From Methylomonas sp. (GTDB taxonomy: Bacteria; Pseudomonadota; Gammaproteobacteria; Methylococcales; Methylomonadaceae), in contig PERU01000001.1 of NCBI GenBank assembly GCA_002928965.1, positions 372,001 through 436,000 on the forward strand: a DNA stretch of 64,000 nucleotides, given 5' to 3'. Positions 34,422-43,623 of the stretch are shown here, piece by piece; position 1 is the stretch's first letter, and the number at the start of each line of letters is the position of its first letter. The notes below the pieces were generated by a model. That model worked only from the letters and a program-made list of their open reading frames with translations. It did no database searches and was not told the DNA's origin. The translations under genes were made by a program, and so were the position numbers.

Positions 34422-34871
34422 TTGGAGCGTTTTACAATTTCTCTCAGTGACGAATTGGCAGCAGATTTTGATCAATGGATAGAAGCACGTGGTTATTCCA
34501 ATCGATCAGAAGCTGTGCGTGATCTGCTTCGTAAAGAGGTTGAGACCAAGCGTCTAAACCAGGATCAAACCATTTACAGCGTGGCCACCTTTTCATTCGT
34601 TTACAATCATCACGAGCGTAACTTGGCAGAGCGGGTAACCGGCCATCAACACCAAGCACACGACCTGGTTGTTTCCACAATGCATGTGCATCTCGATCAC
34701 GATGATTGTCTGGAAACGCTGTTTCTGCGCGGTTTAACTCAGCAAATACGTGACTTTGCAGACAAACTGTCTGCTGAAACCGGTGTGAGGCATAGCGCAC
34801 TTAACTTAATCCCGGTAAAAGTCGCGGCACTTCATTACGCCCATCACGCTCATTTTCATCCTCATAGCTAA
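34422..34871 (+). CDS. nikR: Nickel-responsive transcriptional regulator NikR
   Basis: The 149-residue protein has an N-terminal ribbon-helix-helix DNA-binding domain (FTISLSDELAADFDQWIEARGY, then NRSEAVRDLLRKEV) and a C-terminal ACT-like nickel domain with the ligand pattern H..x..MHVHLDHDDC, equivalent to His87, His89 and Cys95 of E. coli NikR, and an upstream histidine in TGHQHQAHD. NikR represses nickel uptake when nickel is sufficient. TTG 34422 with GGAG six bases upstream is the start; the extended C-terminal histidine tail (HYAHHAHFHPH) could also bind nickel. Confidence 0.92.
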   Translation: MERFTISLSDELAADFDQWIEARGYSNRSEAVRDLLRKEVETKRLNQDQTIYSVATFSFVYNHHERNLAERVTGHQHQAHDLVVSTMHVHLDHDDCLETLFLRGLTQQIRDFADKLSAETGVRHSALNLIPVKVAALHYAHHAHFHPHS

Positions 34872-35047
34872 GGGTTTCGTCAAAAATAACCTCCCAAACA
34901 ACTGTTCCCGCCAAACCGTTCGTCCTGAGCACAGTCGAAGCATGGACGGTTTGGTGCGGCGAGGGTCCGTGTTTCCAGGACCATCCTTCGACAGGACGAA
35001 GGGGAAAATCTTTAGCAGCCGAAACCGGGAAGTTATTTACACGCATA
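34868..35047. repeat. Dispersed MITE-like intergenic repeat, copy C
   Basis: The stretch begins with GGGTTTCGTCAAAAATAACC and ends with GGGAAGTTATTTACACGCAT, related as inverted ends. The interior has CCAAACCGT...ACGGTTTGG around TCCTGAGCACAGTCG and then CCTTCGACAGGACGAAGGGG, nearly identical to copy A near 5,600-5,750. It starts within or directly after the nikR stop. Confidence 0.7.
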
Positions 35048-35353
35048 TAATTGATTGCTTGCGAGGTTACATACCGCTGTTAAGTAAGAATATAATTATA
35101 ATTTTCATACGAATTGTTTGTATTGTCCAGGCCGATTTTCAAGTACTGGTCTGTTGCTTTGACGGAAATAGTCAAGTGTTTCGAGTTTTGGGGTGTGATG
35201 CAGCTGTTTGACAGCCGTCTGGCTTGATTTATGAAAGCGTTTTTGAGTTGTCTTAAACGTCAGAATTTACGATGACACGCACTGATTGGCTTCCTTTCGA
35301 TCGACTGACAGCGTTAAACGCTGAAAGATAGCCAATACCAGACAGTCCGCCCG
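35048..35353. other. Gene-free spacer
   Basis: No credible gene is seen between repeat copy C and the permease gene. A short palindrome CAGCGTTAAACGCTG lies near 35310, close to the stop of the permease gene, and might help end that minus-strand transcript, but it has no T tract. Confidence 0.5.
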
Positions 35354-36646
35354 TCAGGTACTACTTTTCCAGCGTTTAAAGGTAACGTGTACTATAAAAA
35401 TCACCTGTAAGGCTGAACTCGAGACTGCGCCGATCGTTGAGTCCGCCCATAGCGGAAAGAACCAGGCTGCCAATTGATTCTGACCAATAGCGGTGAAAAT
35501 CCCCGGCATCACCCCATACAACAATACGCCGGTCAGCAGAGTCAAACTCATGGCCCGTTGTGGATTTTTTCCGTAAGCAAAATATAAATAAATGCTGCAG
35601 TCCCGCAATAAAATCAGCAAAACAGCCAAAGGATAGATATGGAAGGACGCACCGAACTGGGTAATCGGGTTATCGGAGAAACTTAAAATCATTGCTGCAG
35701 GGATACACAGCAAGTAGCTCAGCCACCAAAGTGGGATTTCCTCGCCGCAACGCCGCCAGTTGCCTGCAATAAAATAGCTTGTCAGGCGTTTGATGCGCAT
35801 GGCGTCTTGACGTTCCACCAGCATACCCAGATAGGTTAGCGCACTGAAAACGCTAAAAGCCGCCAGCGACATTGAAAAAAATCCGCTGGGAATAAAGCCG
35901 CCCAGGTAAATCATCAAAAACAGGCAGAAACACAGCCAAACCCATGGCAGGGTTCTGATGCCGAGTTCCTGAGTCATCAGCCTGTAATTGCCGATACCCC
36001 CCCAAAACAACGCCAACAGCAAGCTGATTTGATGAAACTGATGACTGTTCAATTGCATGCCATACCAGTTCTGGTTGGTATATTGCAGGCTGTATGGCGT
36101 GATATTGGCTATACCCATTAACCATGGCGTAACAGCCAAAAGAGCTATCACAACGATCACAAACAGTGAGTTACTGTTGGTTTGATCTTGATCGCGTTGC
36201 ACAGCCAGTAAGCCCATCAATAAACCTATGCTTTGTACCAGCAAGGCTGCGCAAACACTGTAAAAAATCAACGCCGATAATGCAGCGGAATCATCTTTTG
36301 CCAAGCAGTACATCATTAGACACAAGGCCCCGGCATACCAGACCATGCTGGTGCTGCCGAATAATTTCCCCCAAACCATTTCCCAAGGGCCTAAGGCTGA
36401 AAGACGCTGGGTATCCCAAGTGCGTTCGCGGTACTCCTCCAGAATACTGTCTATGGTCTGTCGTGCGCCCCATAACAAACTGATTAACATGAACAACACC
36501 ATGGCTGTGTTTGCAGTGGCAGTACCCAGTCTGTGGTCATCAAGAAAAAAACTCAGGGTAAACATGATACCCAGCACCATTGGGATGCCGAGCAGGCGGG
36601 CAGGGGAATATTCCAGATACAGTTGGCGTTGAAATTCCGGATTCAT
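35354..36646 (-). CDS. ABC-2 type transporter permease
   Basis: The 430-residue protein has about ten to twelve hydrophobic segments and a cytoplasmic N-terminal region (MNPEFQRQLYLEYSPARLLG) typical of ABC-2 permeases associated with export. It starts two bases after the stop of the ATPase gene on the same strand, so the pair forms an exporter. ATG 36646 is used; a longer in-frame start would overlap the ATPase coding sequence. Substrate unknown. Confidence 0.8.
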   Translation of the reverse strand: MNPEFQRQLYLEYSPARLLGIPMVLGIMFTLSFFLDDHRLGTATANTAMVLFMLISLLWGARQTIDSILEEYRERTWDTQRLSALGPWEMVWGKLFGSTSMVWYAGALCLMMYCLAKDDSAALSALIFYSVCAALLVQSIGLLMGLLAVQRDQDQTNSNSLFVIVVIALLAVTPWLMGIANITPYSLQYTNQNWYGMQLNSHQFHQISLLLALFWGGIGNYRLMTQELGIRTLPWVWLCFCLFLMIYLGGFIPSGFFSMSLAAFSVFSALTYLGMLVERQDAMRIKRLTSYFIAGNWRRCGEEIPLWWLSYLLCIPAAMILSFSDNPITQFGASFHIYPLAVLLILLRDCSIYLYFAYGKNPQRAMSLTLLTGVLLYGVMPGIFTAIGQNQLAAWFFPLWADSTIGAVSSSALQVIFIVHVTFKRWKSST

Positions 36647-36648
36647 GT

Positions 36649-37563
36649 TTACGGACCTTCCTGGATGGATTGCAGATACGCGTCTTGCAGATTGTGGGCG
36701 GCTGGGGCAAACTCGCATACAGGTAAATTGAGTGCCAGCAGGGATTTTAGTATTTGGTGTTGCTGCAGGTTATTCTCAGGTATTTTTAGTAGCGCCAGAC
36801 TATTCCCTTCGATTTTTACAGTGTCAATTTCCGGGATCTGTTTTAGTAATTCGGCCAGATTTGGCACCGGTTGCGCCAGCAGCAATTTGAAAGGTTTGTG
36901 TTGCTGAATAGATTTAACGCTCACTTGCTCGACGATTTTGCCTTGCCGCAATACCAACATATCGGTGCTGTAGGCTTCCAGTTCAGCCAGAATATGGGAT
37001 GACACCAGTAAAGTCATGCCCTGGCGTTGCAACGCCAAAAACAGTTCGGCTAGTTCGTGGCGAGCTTCCGGATCCAGGCCTGAAGCTGGTTCATCCAGCA
37101 AGATCAGTTTGGGTCTGTGAATGATGGCTTGAGCAATGGCGAGCCGTTGCCGCAGGCCGCGGGACAATTCGCCGGGTCGCATGTTCAATCGATCGGCAAT
37201 CCCCAAATGTTTGCACACGTTGCTTATGGCGGCTTCGCAATCGGCGTCCGCAATACCTTGCGCACGTGCCACATAATGCAGGCATTGCCTTACAGTCAAG
37301 CGCTGATAGAGTCCAAAAAAATCGGATAGATAACCCATTACCCGATGGGATTCGCGCGGTTGTTCCAACACATCAATATCATCGATCGTGATACGTCCAC
37401 TGACGGGTTGTTCCAATGCGGCCATACAGCGGAGCAGGGTGGTTTTGCCCGCGCCGTTGGGACCGACCAAGGCGGTGATGCTGCCTTGATTAATCTGAAA
37501 GGACACATCATCCAGGGCTCGCAGGCCGGGATATTCAAAAACCAGATGTTCGACGGCAATCAT
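36649..37563 (-). CDS. ABC transporter ATP-binding protein
   Basis: The 304-residue ATPase has Walker A (GPNGAGKTTLLRC, about residues 33-45), the signature LSRGLRQRLAIAQA, Walker B (LILLDEPASGLD) and the switch histidine in VSSHILAELEA. About 90 C-terminal residues after the core are typical of the ABC-2 exporter group. It is followed by the permease gene. The pair is probably an exporter of unknown substrate. Confidence 0.9.
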   Translation of the reverse strand: MIAVEHLVFEYPGLRALDDVSFQINQGSITALVGPNGAGKTTLLRCMAALEQPVSGRITIDDIDVLEQPRESHRVMGYLSDFFGLYQRLTVRQCLHYVARAQGIADADCEAAISNVCKHLGIADRLNMRPGELSRGLRQRLAIAQAIIHRPKLILLDEPASGLDPEARHELAELFLALQRQGMTLLVSSHILAELEAYSTDMLVLRQGKIVEQVSVKSIQQHKPFKLLLAQPVPNLAELLKQIPEIDTVKIEGNSLALLKIPENNLQQHQILKSLLALNLPVCEFAPAAHNLQDAYLQSIQEGP

Positions 37564-37943
37564 GGATATTTATAGGTTGCGGGTTGTGTTGCCATTGTAG
37601 TTAACAATTTTCGATTTCGCGCAATCTTGCACCATCATCTATATCAATCAAACCAATTTGGTGCGTACTGAAGGTTGATGGGCACGGATTAGGGCTTGCT
37701 GTGAAAGTCATCGTGGCGTGACGCGAGTCGCGAACCGAAGGTCATGGAATCGCCATTGGCGTCGCTCCAACTTGTATCGGCCGGGGTGAAGCTTAGCTTT
37801 CATGGTCGTTAAGTGGAGAGATTTTTATCGGTATGTAAATTGCTTTATAGTTTGACAGCTGGTAACAGACTCAAGCCTTGCGGCTGCTCGCAGACATGGA
37901 AACTGTTATCATTTAACTTTAAAAAACACCCAGGAGAGAGTGA
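37564..37943. other. Gene-free promoter region between ABC ATPase and icd genes
   Basis: The 380-base stretch contains no credible gene. GGAGAGAG just before the ATG at 37944 is a good ribosome site for the isocitrate dehydrogenase gene. GACGCGAGTCGCG near 37720 is a short palindrome of unknown use. Confidence 0.5.
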
Positions 37944-38954
37944 ATGCACAACGTCACGTTGATAAAAGGTGATGGTATCGGTCCTTCGATCATGGATGCC
38001 GCCGTTGCGGTCATCAATGCATCCGGCGCTAAAATTAACTGGATTGAAGCAGAAGCCGGCATGTCGGCCTATGAAAAAACCGGAACGCCTTTACCGGATG
38101 CCACCATGGAGTCCATCGACCAAACCCGCGTAGCGTTTAAGGGCCCATTGACCACCATGGTGGGCGAGGGTTTCCGCAGCATTAACGTAGAGTTGCGCAA
38201 GAAATACGATCTGTATGCCAACGTGCGTCCAGCCAAAAGCTGGCCTGGGGTAAAAACCCGATTCGATAATGTCGATATAGTCATCGTCCGTGAAAACACT
38301 CAAGGCTTATATGTCGGTTTAGAGCATTATCTGACACCCAAAAAAGATATTGCCGAAAGTCTGGCGGTGGTGACCAAAGAAAGCTCCGAACGTATCGTCG
38401 AGTATGCCTTCAAATACGCCATCGATAACAGCCGTAAAAAAGTCACGGTCTGCCATAAAGCCAATATCCTCAAATATACTCAAGGCCTGTTTTTAAACAC
38501 CGCACGGGAGGTCGCGAAAAAATACCCCGATATTGAATTTGACGAAAAAATCATCGATGCCGCCTGCATGCACATGGTGATGAAACCCGAACAATTCGAT
38601 GTGGTAGTCACCACCAATATGTTTGGCGACATTTTGTCCGATTTGACAGCCGGTCTGGTGGGTGGTTTGGGTTTGATTCCCGGTGCCAACATAGGCAGCG
38701 ATGCGGCTTTGTTTGAAGCGGTACATGGCAGCGCACCTGACATCGCCGGTAAAAACATTGCCAACCCAACGGCGGTGATGATGGCCGGGGTGATGATGCT
38801 GAATCATTTGGGCGAACACGACGCGGCAACCCGCATGTTAAATGCCATCCAGAAAGTGGTCAACGAAGGCGTTTATGTAACGCCGGATTTGAATCCAAAC
38901 AGTCAATGTGGCACTAAGGAAATGGGGCAGGCGATTGTGGATGCGATGAATTAA
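37944..38954 (+). CDS. Isocitrate dehydrogenase, NAD-type (short, IMDH-like family)
   Basis: The 336-residue protein belongs to the isocitrate/isopropylmalate dehydrogenase family: GDGIGPSIMDAAV at the N-terminus, RENTQGLYVGLEH, KANILKYTQGLF, FGDILSDLTAGLVGGLG and AVHGSAPDIAGKNIANP. The pattern fits the short NAD-dependent isocitrate dehydrogenases rather than LeuB. It oxidises isocitrate to 2-oxoglutarate in the TCA cycle. The neighbouring aconitase gene (acnB) supports this. Tartrate dehydrogenase-like activity is an alternative for the family. Confidence 0.87.
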   Translation: MHNVTLIKGDGIGPSIMDAAVAVINASGAKINWIEAEAGMSAYEKTGTPLPDATMESIDQTRVAFKGPLTTMVGEGFRSINVELRKKYDLYANVRPAKSWPGVKTRFDNVDIVIVRENTQGLYVGLEHYLTPKKDIAESLAVVTKESSERIVEYAFKYAIDNSRKKVTVCHKANILKYTQGLFLNTAREVAKKYPDIEFDEKIIDAACMHMVMKPEQFDVVVTTNMFGDILSDLTAGLVGGLGLIPGANIGSDAALFEAVHGSAPDIAGKNIANPTAVMMAGVMMLNHLGEHDAATRMLNAIQKVVNEGVYVTPDLNPNSQCGTKEMGQAIVDAMN

Positions 38955-38975
38955 TTGGGTTTAAAGGAGGCGGTC

Positions 38976-39602
38976 ATGAGCGCACAACCTCAATTCGAGC
39001 CGGGCTTTGTTTCCATTGAAGCGTATCTGGCCAGTGAAATGGTCAGTGAAATCAAGCACGAATATGTGGACGGACAGATGTATGCCATGTCCGGTGCCAG
39101 TCGCAATCATGACCGTATTGCCTTGAATCTTGGGGCTGAGTTGCGTACTCATTTGCGAGGCAAGCCTTGTGAGCCTTTTACTTCAGACGTTAAAGTCAAG
39201 GTGGGCAAACATTTCTTTTACCCGGATAGTATGGTGGTCTGCGACGAGACTGATCCGCACCAATACTACAGCGAAACCCCAGTGCTGATTGTCGAAGTAT
39301 TGTCCAAATCTACCCGCCGTCGCGATGAAACCCTTAAACGTCGCCTATATCAAACCATTCCGACCTTGCAAGAATACGTTCTGATCGAACAGGACATCGT
39401 TGATGTCGAGGTTTGTCGCCGTAGCGAAGGTTGGGTGTCCAATCATTATTTTCTTGGCGACGATGTGCCGTTGTATTCAGTTGACATGGCTGTCAGCGTA
39501 GCTGATATTTACGAACGGGTTGAAAATGAGGACATGCAAACCTATCTGATCGAAATACAACAGCAAACCCTGAAAAATCAACCTGCTGTGCCCACTACTT
39601 AG
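38976..39602 (+). CDS. Uma2-family (DUF820) putative endonuclease
   Basis: The 208-residue protein has the Uma2/DUF820 pattern: SEIKHEYVDGQMYAMSG, then the PD-(D/E)xK-like FYPDSMVVCDE and LIVEVLSKSTRRRD (the E-x-L/K region) with residue Asp in the first block. This family is frequent in cyanobacteria and methanotrophs and is classed as restriction-like nucleases of unknown target. A consensus AAGGAGG precedes ATG 38976. It lies between icd and acnB, three bases from the latter, so it is probably read with both TCA genes. Confidence 0.82.
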   Translation: MSAQPQFEPGFVSIEAYLASEMVSEIKHEYVDGQMYAMSGASRNHDRIALNLGAELRTHLRGKPCEPFTSDVKVKVGKHFFYPDSMVVCDETDPHQYYSETPVLIVEVLSKSTRRRDETLKRRLYQTIPTLQEYVLIEQDIVDVEVCRRSEGWVSNHYFLGDDVPLYSVDMAVSVADIYERVENEDMQTYLIEIQQQTLKNQPAVPTT

Positions 39603-39611
39603 AGAATGACT

Positions 39612-42170
39612 ATGCTAGAACAATACCGTATACATGTCGCCGAACGCGCTGCCGAAGGCATCGTTCCCAAACCGCTGGATGCCGAGCAAGTTTCGGCATT
39701 GGTGGAGTTATTGAAGCAGCCGCCTGCGGGTGAGGAAGATTTCATTCTGGATTTATTAACCCACCGCATTCCGGCAGGCGTCGATGAAGCAGCCTATGTC
39801 AAAGCAGCCTTCTTGGCGGATGTGGCAAAAGGCTCAGCGATATCGCCCATTGTTTCTCCGGAAAAAGCCACCGAATTGCTGGGTACCATGCTGGGTGGTT
39901 ACAACATCGCCCCCTTGGTCGAGTTGCTGGACAACCCAACACTGGCGGCCACTTCAGCAAAGGCCTTGTCACATATTCTGCTGATTTTCGATGCTTTTCA
40001 TGATGTACAGGAAAAAGCCGAGGCGGGTAATGCCTATGCCAAGCAGGTACTGCAATCCTGGGCCGATGCGGAATGGTTTACTGCCAAACCGGAACTGCCG
40101 GAAAAACTCACTGTAGCGGTATTCAAAGTCAGCGGCGAAACCAATACCGATGATTTATCACCTGCACCGGATGCCTGGTCCAGGCCGGACATTCCACTGC
40201 ATGCCAAAGCCATGTTGAAAATGCCGCGCGAGGGAATAACCAACGCCGAGCAGCAAATCAACGCACTGAAAGACCATGGCTTCCCGGTCGCTTATGTGGG
40301 CGACGTGGTCGGCACCGGCTCTTCGCGCAAATCCGCCACCAATTCAGTGTTGTGGTTTATGGGCGATGATATTCCGTTTATTCCCAATAAGCGCGCTGGC
40401 GGCGTCTGTATTGGTGGTAAGATTGCGCCCATTTTCTTCAATACCATGGAAGACTCCGGTGCCTTGCCAATCGAGTGTGATGTCAGCACCCTGCAGATGG
40501 GCGATTTGATTGATATTTATCCTTATCAAGGTGTGATCAAACGGCATGTTACCGATGACGTGGTGTGTGAATTTGCCTTAAAAACCGATGTGATACTGGA
40601 TGAAGTCCGCGCTGGTGGGCGAATTCCATTGATCATTGGTCGCGGTTTGACCGAGCGAGCCCGCAAAGCCTTAAGTTTGCCAGTTTCGACAGTATTCAAA
40701 AAACTGGCTGCAGTGGCTGACACCGGTAAAGGCTATACCCTTGCGCAAAAAATGGTCGGCAAAGCCTGTGGCTTGCCGGGCGTGCGTCCAGGCAGTTATT
40801 GCGAGCCGCAAATGACTACTGTGGGCTCGCAAGACACCACCGGACCGATGACACGCGACGAGTTGAAAGACTTGGCCTGCCTGGGTTTTTCTGCGGATTT
40901 GGTGATGCAGTCGTTCTGTCACACCGCAGCTTATCCGAAACCGGTCGATGTAAAAATGCAGCATACCTTGCCGGACTTCATCATGACTCGCGGCGGCGTT
41001 AGCTTGCGTCCCGGTGATGGCGTGATTCACTCCTGGTTGAATCGTATGTTGCTGCCGGATACGGTTGGTACAGGCGGCGATTCGCATACCCGTTTCCCAA
41101 TCGGCATTTCCTTTCCGGCCGGATCGGGTCTGGTGGCGTTTGCAGCTGCCACCGGTGTGATGCCGCTAGACATGCCTGAGTCAGTTTTGGTGCGCTTTAG
41201 TGGCAAAATGCAGCCCGGTATTACCTTACGGGACTTGGTAAATGCGATTCCTTATGCGGCGTTGAAAAATGGTTCGTTGACCGTGGCCAAACAAGGTAAG
41301 AAAAACGTGTTTTCCGGTCGCATTCTGGAAATCGAAGGCTTGCCGGATTTGAAAGTTGAACAGGCATTTGAATTGTCCGATGCGTCTGCCGAACGTTCAG
41401 CGGGTGGTTGCACCATCAAACTCAACGAAGCACCGATTCGGGAATATCTCAATTCCAATGTAACTTTGTTGAAATGGATGATTAGCGAAGGCTATGGCGA
41501 TGTGCGCACCATTCAACGCCGTATCAAAGCCATGCAGGACTGGCTGGCGAATCCGGTATTGATGGAAGCGGATCAAGACGCGGAATACGCGGAAATCATC
41601 GAAATCGACATGAACCAGATTACCGAGCCCTTGCTGGCTTGTCCGAATGATCCGGACGACATCAAACCGCTTTCGGAGGTTGCCAACACCAAAATAGACG
41701 AAGTGTTTATCGGTTCCTGCATGACCAACATCGGTCATTTTCGCGCGGCGGGTAAATTGCTGGAAAAAGCCAGTGCCTTGCCGACCCGCCTGTGGGTTGC
41801 GCCACCCACCAAAATGGATCAAAGCCAATTGGTGGAAGAGGGCTATTACGGCACTTTTGGCAAAGTCGGGGCACGCACTGAGATGCCGGGTTGCTCGTTG
41901 TGCATGGGCAATCAGGCGCGGGTGGCGGATAATGCGACCGTGGTGTCGACATCAACCCGTAATTTCCCGAATCGGTTAGGAAATGGTGCCAATGTTTATC
42001 TGGCATCGGCTGAGTTGGCCGCGGTATGTTCTTTATTGGGCAAAATCCCTACTATTGATGAATACATGCAGTATGCGGCTACCTTGGATGAAACCAGTGC
42101 CGACACCTATCGCTATCTGAATTTCAATCAACTTGACAGCTATCAGCGCAAGGCCGACGTGGTTGCCTGA
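39612..42170 (+). CDS. acnB: Aconitate hydratase B
   Basis: AcnB interconverts citrate and isocitrate using a [4Fe-4S] cluster. The 852-residue protein starts [20 protein letters not shown], the family N-terminus, and has [18 protein letters not shown] (swivelling domain), [19 protein letters not shown], and the cluster cysteines in [10 protein letters not shown] and [16 protein letters not shown] 39612 is favoured over one two codons upstream. It is in a run with NAD-isocitrate dehydrogenase, so two successive TCA enzymes are made together. Confidence 0.96.
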   Translation: MLEQYRIHVAERAAEGIVPKPLDAEQVSALVELLKQPPAGEEDFILDLLTHRIPAGVDEAAYVKAAFLADVAKGSAISPIVSPEKATELLGTMLGGYNIAPLVELLDNPTLAATSAKALSHILLIFDAFHDVQEKAEAGNAYAKQVLQSWADAEWFTAKPELPEKLTVAVFKVSGETNTDDLSPAPDAWSRPDIPLHAKAMLKMPREGITNAEQQINALKDHGFPVAYVGDVVGTGSSRKSATNSVLWFMGDDIPFIPNKRAGGVCIGGKIAPIFFNTMEDSGALPIECDVSTLQMGDLIDIYPYQGVIKRHVTDDVVCEFALKTDVILDEVRAGGRIPLIIGRGLTERARKALSLPVSTVFKKLAAVADTGKGYTLAQKMVGKACGLPGVRPGSYCEPQMTTVGSQDTTGPMTRDELKDLACLGFSADLVMQSFCHTAAYPKPVDVKMQHTLPDFIMTRGGVSLRPGDGVIHSWLNRMLLPDTVGTGGDSHTRFPIGISFPAGSGLVAFAAATGVMPLDMPESVLVRFSGKMQPGITLRDLVNAIPYAALKNGSLTVAKQGKKNVFSGRILEIEGLPDLKVEQAFELSDASAERSAGGCTIKLNEAPIREYLNSNVTLLKWMISEGYGDVRTIQRRIKAMQDWLANPVLMEADQDAEYAEIIEIDMNQITEPLLACPNDPDDIKPLSEVANTKIDEVFIGSCMTNIGHFRAAGKLLEKASALPTRLWVAPPTKMDQSQLVEEGYYGTFGKVGARTEMPGCSLCMGNQARVADNATVVSTSTRNFPNRLGNGANVYLASAELAAVCSLLGKIPTIDEYMQYAATLDETSADTYRYLNFNQLDSYQRKADVVA

Positions 42171-42179
42171 TCAATAATC

Positions 42180-42216
42180 ATGCTCACTTCCATGCAAGGT
42201 GGACGTGAGCATTTTT
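42180..42216 (+). terminator. Rho-independent terminator of acnB
   Basis: ATGCTCAC (42180-42187) pairs with GTGAGCAT (42205-42212), directly followed by a run of five T. It lies ten bases after the acnB stop. Confidence 0.8.
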
Positions 42217-42266
42217 CGCAAAGGCTGCTAATCTTACCCAATCATTATTCTCAATGAGATTTACCC

Positions 42267-43394
42267 TTGGAAGAAGATATCAGCATTGATTTACGCATTT
42301 TGCAGAGTCATCTGGATGGCATGCTTAGTCGGGTAAAACATAACAGCCTCACCTTAAAACGTCTGCAAGCGTTTGAAATGCGCCTGCTGGCACTCAGTTC
42401 CCTGACTGAAATGATTGACTTCATTTTGGATGAAACCAAGTTGTTGTTTGATCTGGAGATTGTCAGTCTGTATTTGTTCGACCCTACCAATGACATCGCC
42501 TGTTACCTGGAAAGCGACCATTATCCCTATAAGGATCGGCAGGGCTTTATGCTGGTTGAAAGCGATGCACTGTTCAAAAAGTTTTTTGATTATTCACACA
42601 AACCGCTGCTGGGTATCTATCACCCTGAAAACTATGAACAGTTTTTCCTGGACGGCGATCAAATACCCTCATCCGTGATTCTGGCACCGTTGATACGGCG
42701 TGGAAAATATATAGGCTCTTTGAATTTAGGCAGCCATCGTTCAGATCGGTTTATTCATACGATGGCAACCGATTTCATCGAGCATCTGGCTTCGGTGTTA
42801 AGCATTTCGCTGGAAAATACCCTGAATTTTGAAACCATGCGCCGCACCAGCCTGTTCGACCCATTGACGGGTGTGAATAATCGGCGGTTTTTGGAGCAGC
42901 GCATCAATGAAGAGTTGGACCGAAGCCTGAGAACGCACCAACCTTTGTCCTGTCTGTTTCTGGATATAGACTACTTCAAATGCATTAACGATACGCACGG
43001 TCATCAAGCGGGCGATCAGGTGTTGTCTCAGGTGGCTGGCGCTATAAAAAAACAACTGCGCAGCAACGATGTTTTGTCGCGCTACGGTGGTGAAGAATTT
43101 GTTGCCTTGCTATCCGGCAGTGACGAATCGATTGCTCTGGAAATTGCCGAGAGAATTCGTAGCAGTATCGAAGCGCTGCTGATTCAATTTGGCGGCCAGG
43201 AGATTGCTGTGACCATTTCAATTGGCGCGGCCACGTTTATCCCTGGCTTAAACGCCACAAAAAGTGTTGCCGATACCGCGCGAGAATTGATCAATACCGC
43301 AGATGCCGCCTTATACCAAGCTAAAAACAAGGGCAGAAACAGAGTTGAAAATCGCAGTGGCATTCTCTCAACCCTGGATTTGCAAAAAGCTTGA
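42267..43394 (+). CDS. GGDEF-domain diguanylate cyclase with N-terminal GAF/DUF484-like sensor
   Basis: The 375-residue protein has a coiled N-terminal helix, a GAF/DUF484-like domain at about residues 50-190, and a GGDEF domain: SLFDPLTGVNNRRFLEQ, FLDIDYFKCINDTHGHQAGD and the active-site motif RYGGEEF. It should make cyclic di-GMP. No membrane helices are visible, so the signal is probably cytoplasmic. It starts with TTG 42267 and lies alone. Confidence 0.88.
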   Translation: MEEDISIDLRILQSHLDGMLSRVKHNSLTLKRLQAFEMRLLALSSLTEMIDFILDETKLLFDLEIVSLYLFDPTNDIACYLESDHYPYKDRQGFMLVESDALFKKFFDYSHKPLLGIYHPENYEQFFLDGDQIPSSVILAPLIRRGKYIGSLNLGSHRSDRFIHTMATDFIEHLASVLSISLENTLNFETMRRTSLFDPLTGVNNRRFLEQRINEELDRSLRTHQPLSCLFLDIDYFKCINDTHGHQAGDQVLSQVAGAIKKQLRSNDVLSRYGGEEFVALLSGSDESIALEIAERIRSSIEALLIQFGGQEIAVTISIGAATFIPGLNATKSVADTARELINTADAALYQAKNKGRNRVENRSGILSTLDLQKA

Positions 43395-43623
43395 TAGGTC
43401 TTTGAAGATCTAGGCCGTTCGACAATTTTCAAATCCATTTCGTAAGATAAAAAGCCATCAGACTGGGTATTTTGGGTGTGCAATAGCCATCAGAAATAAC
43501 CGCTCTCAGGTATGATCTTGGACACTCCCAAGCTTATTCGGCCCATTCTGGTCATGGTACTATTCGCCGTTTGATTGACCATCAGCCACCCGCTCTGCCA
43601 TTGCCAGCGATAGCAAGGACACT

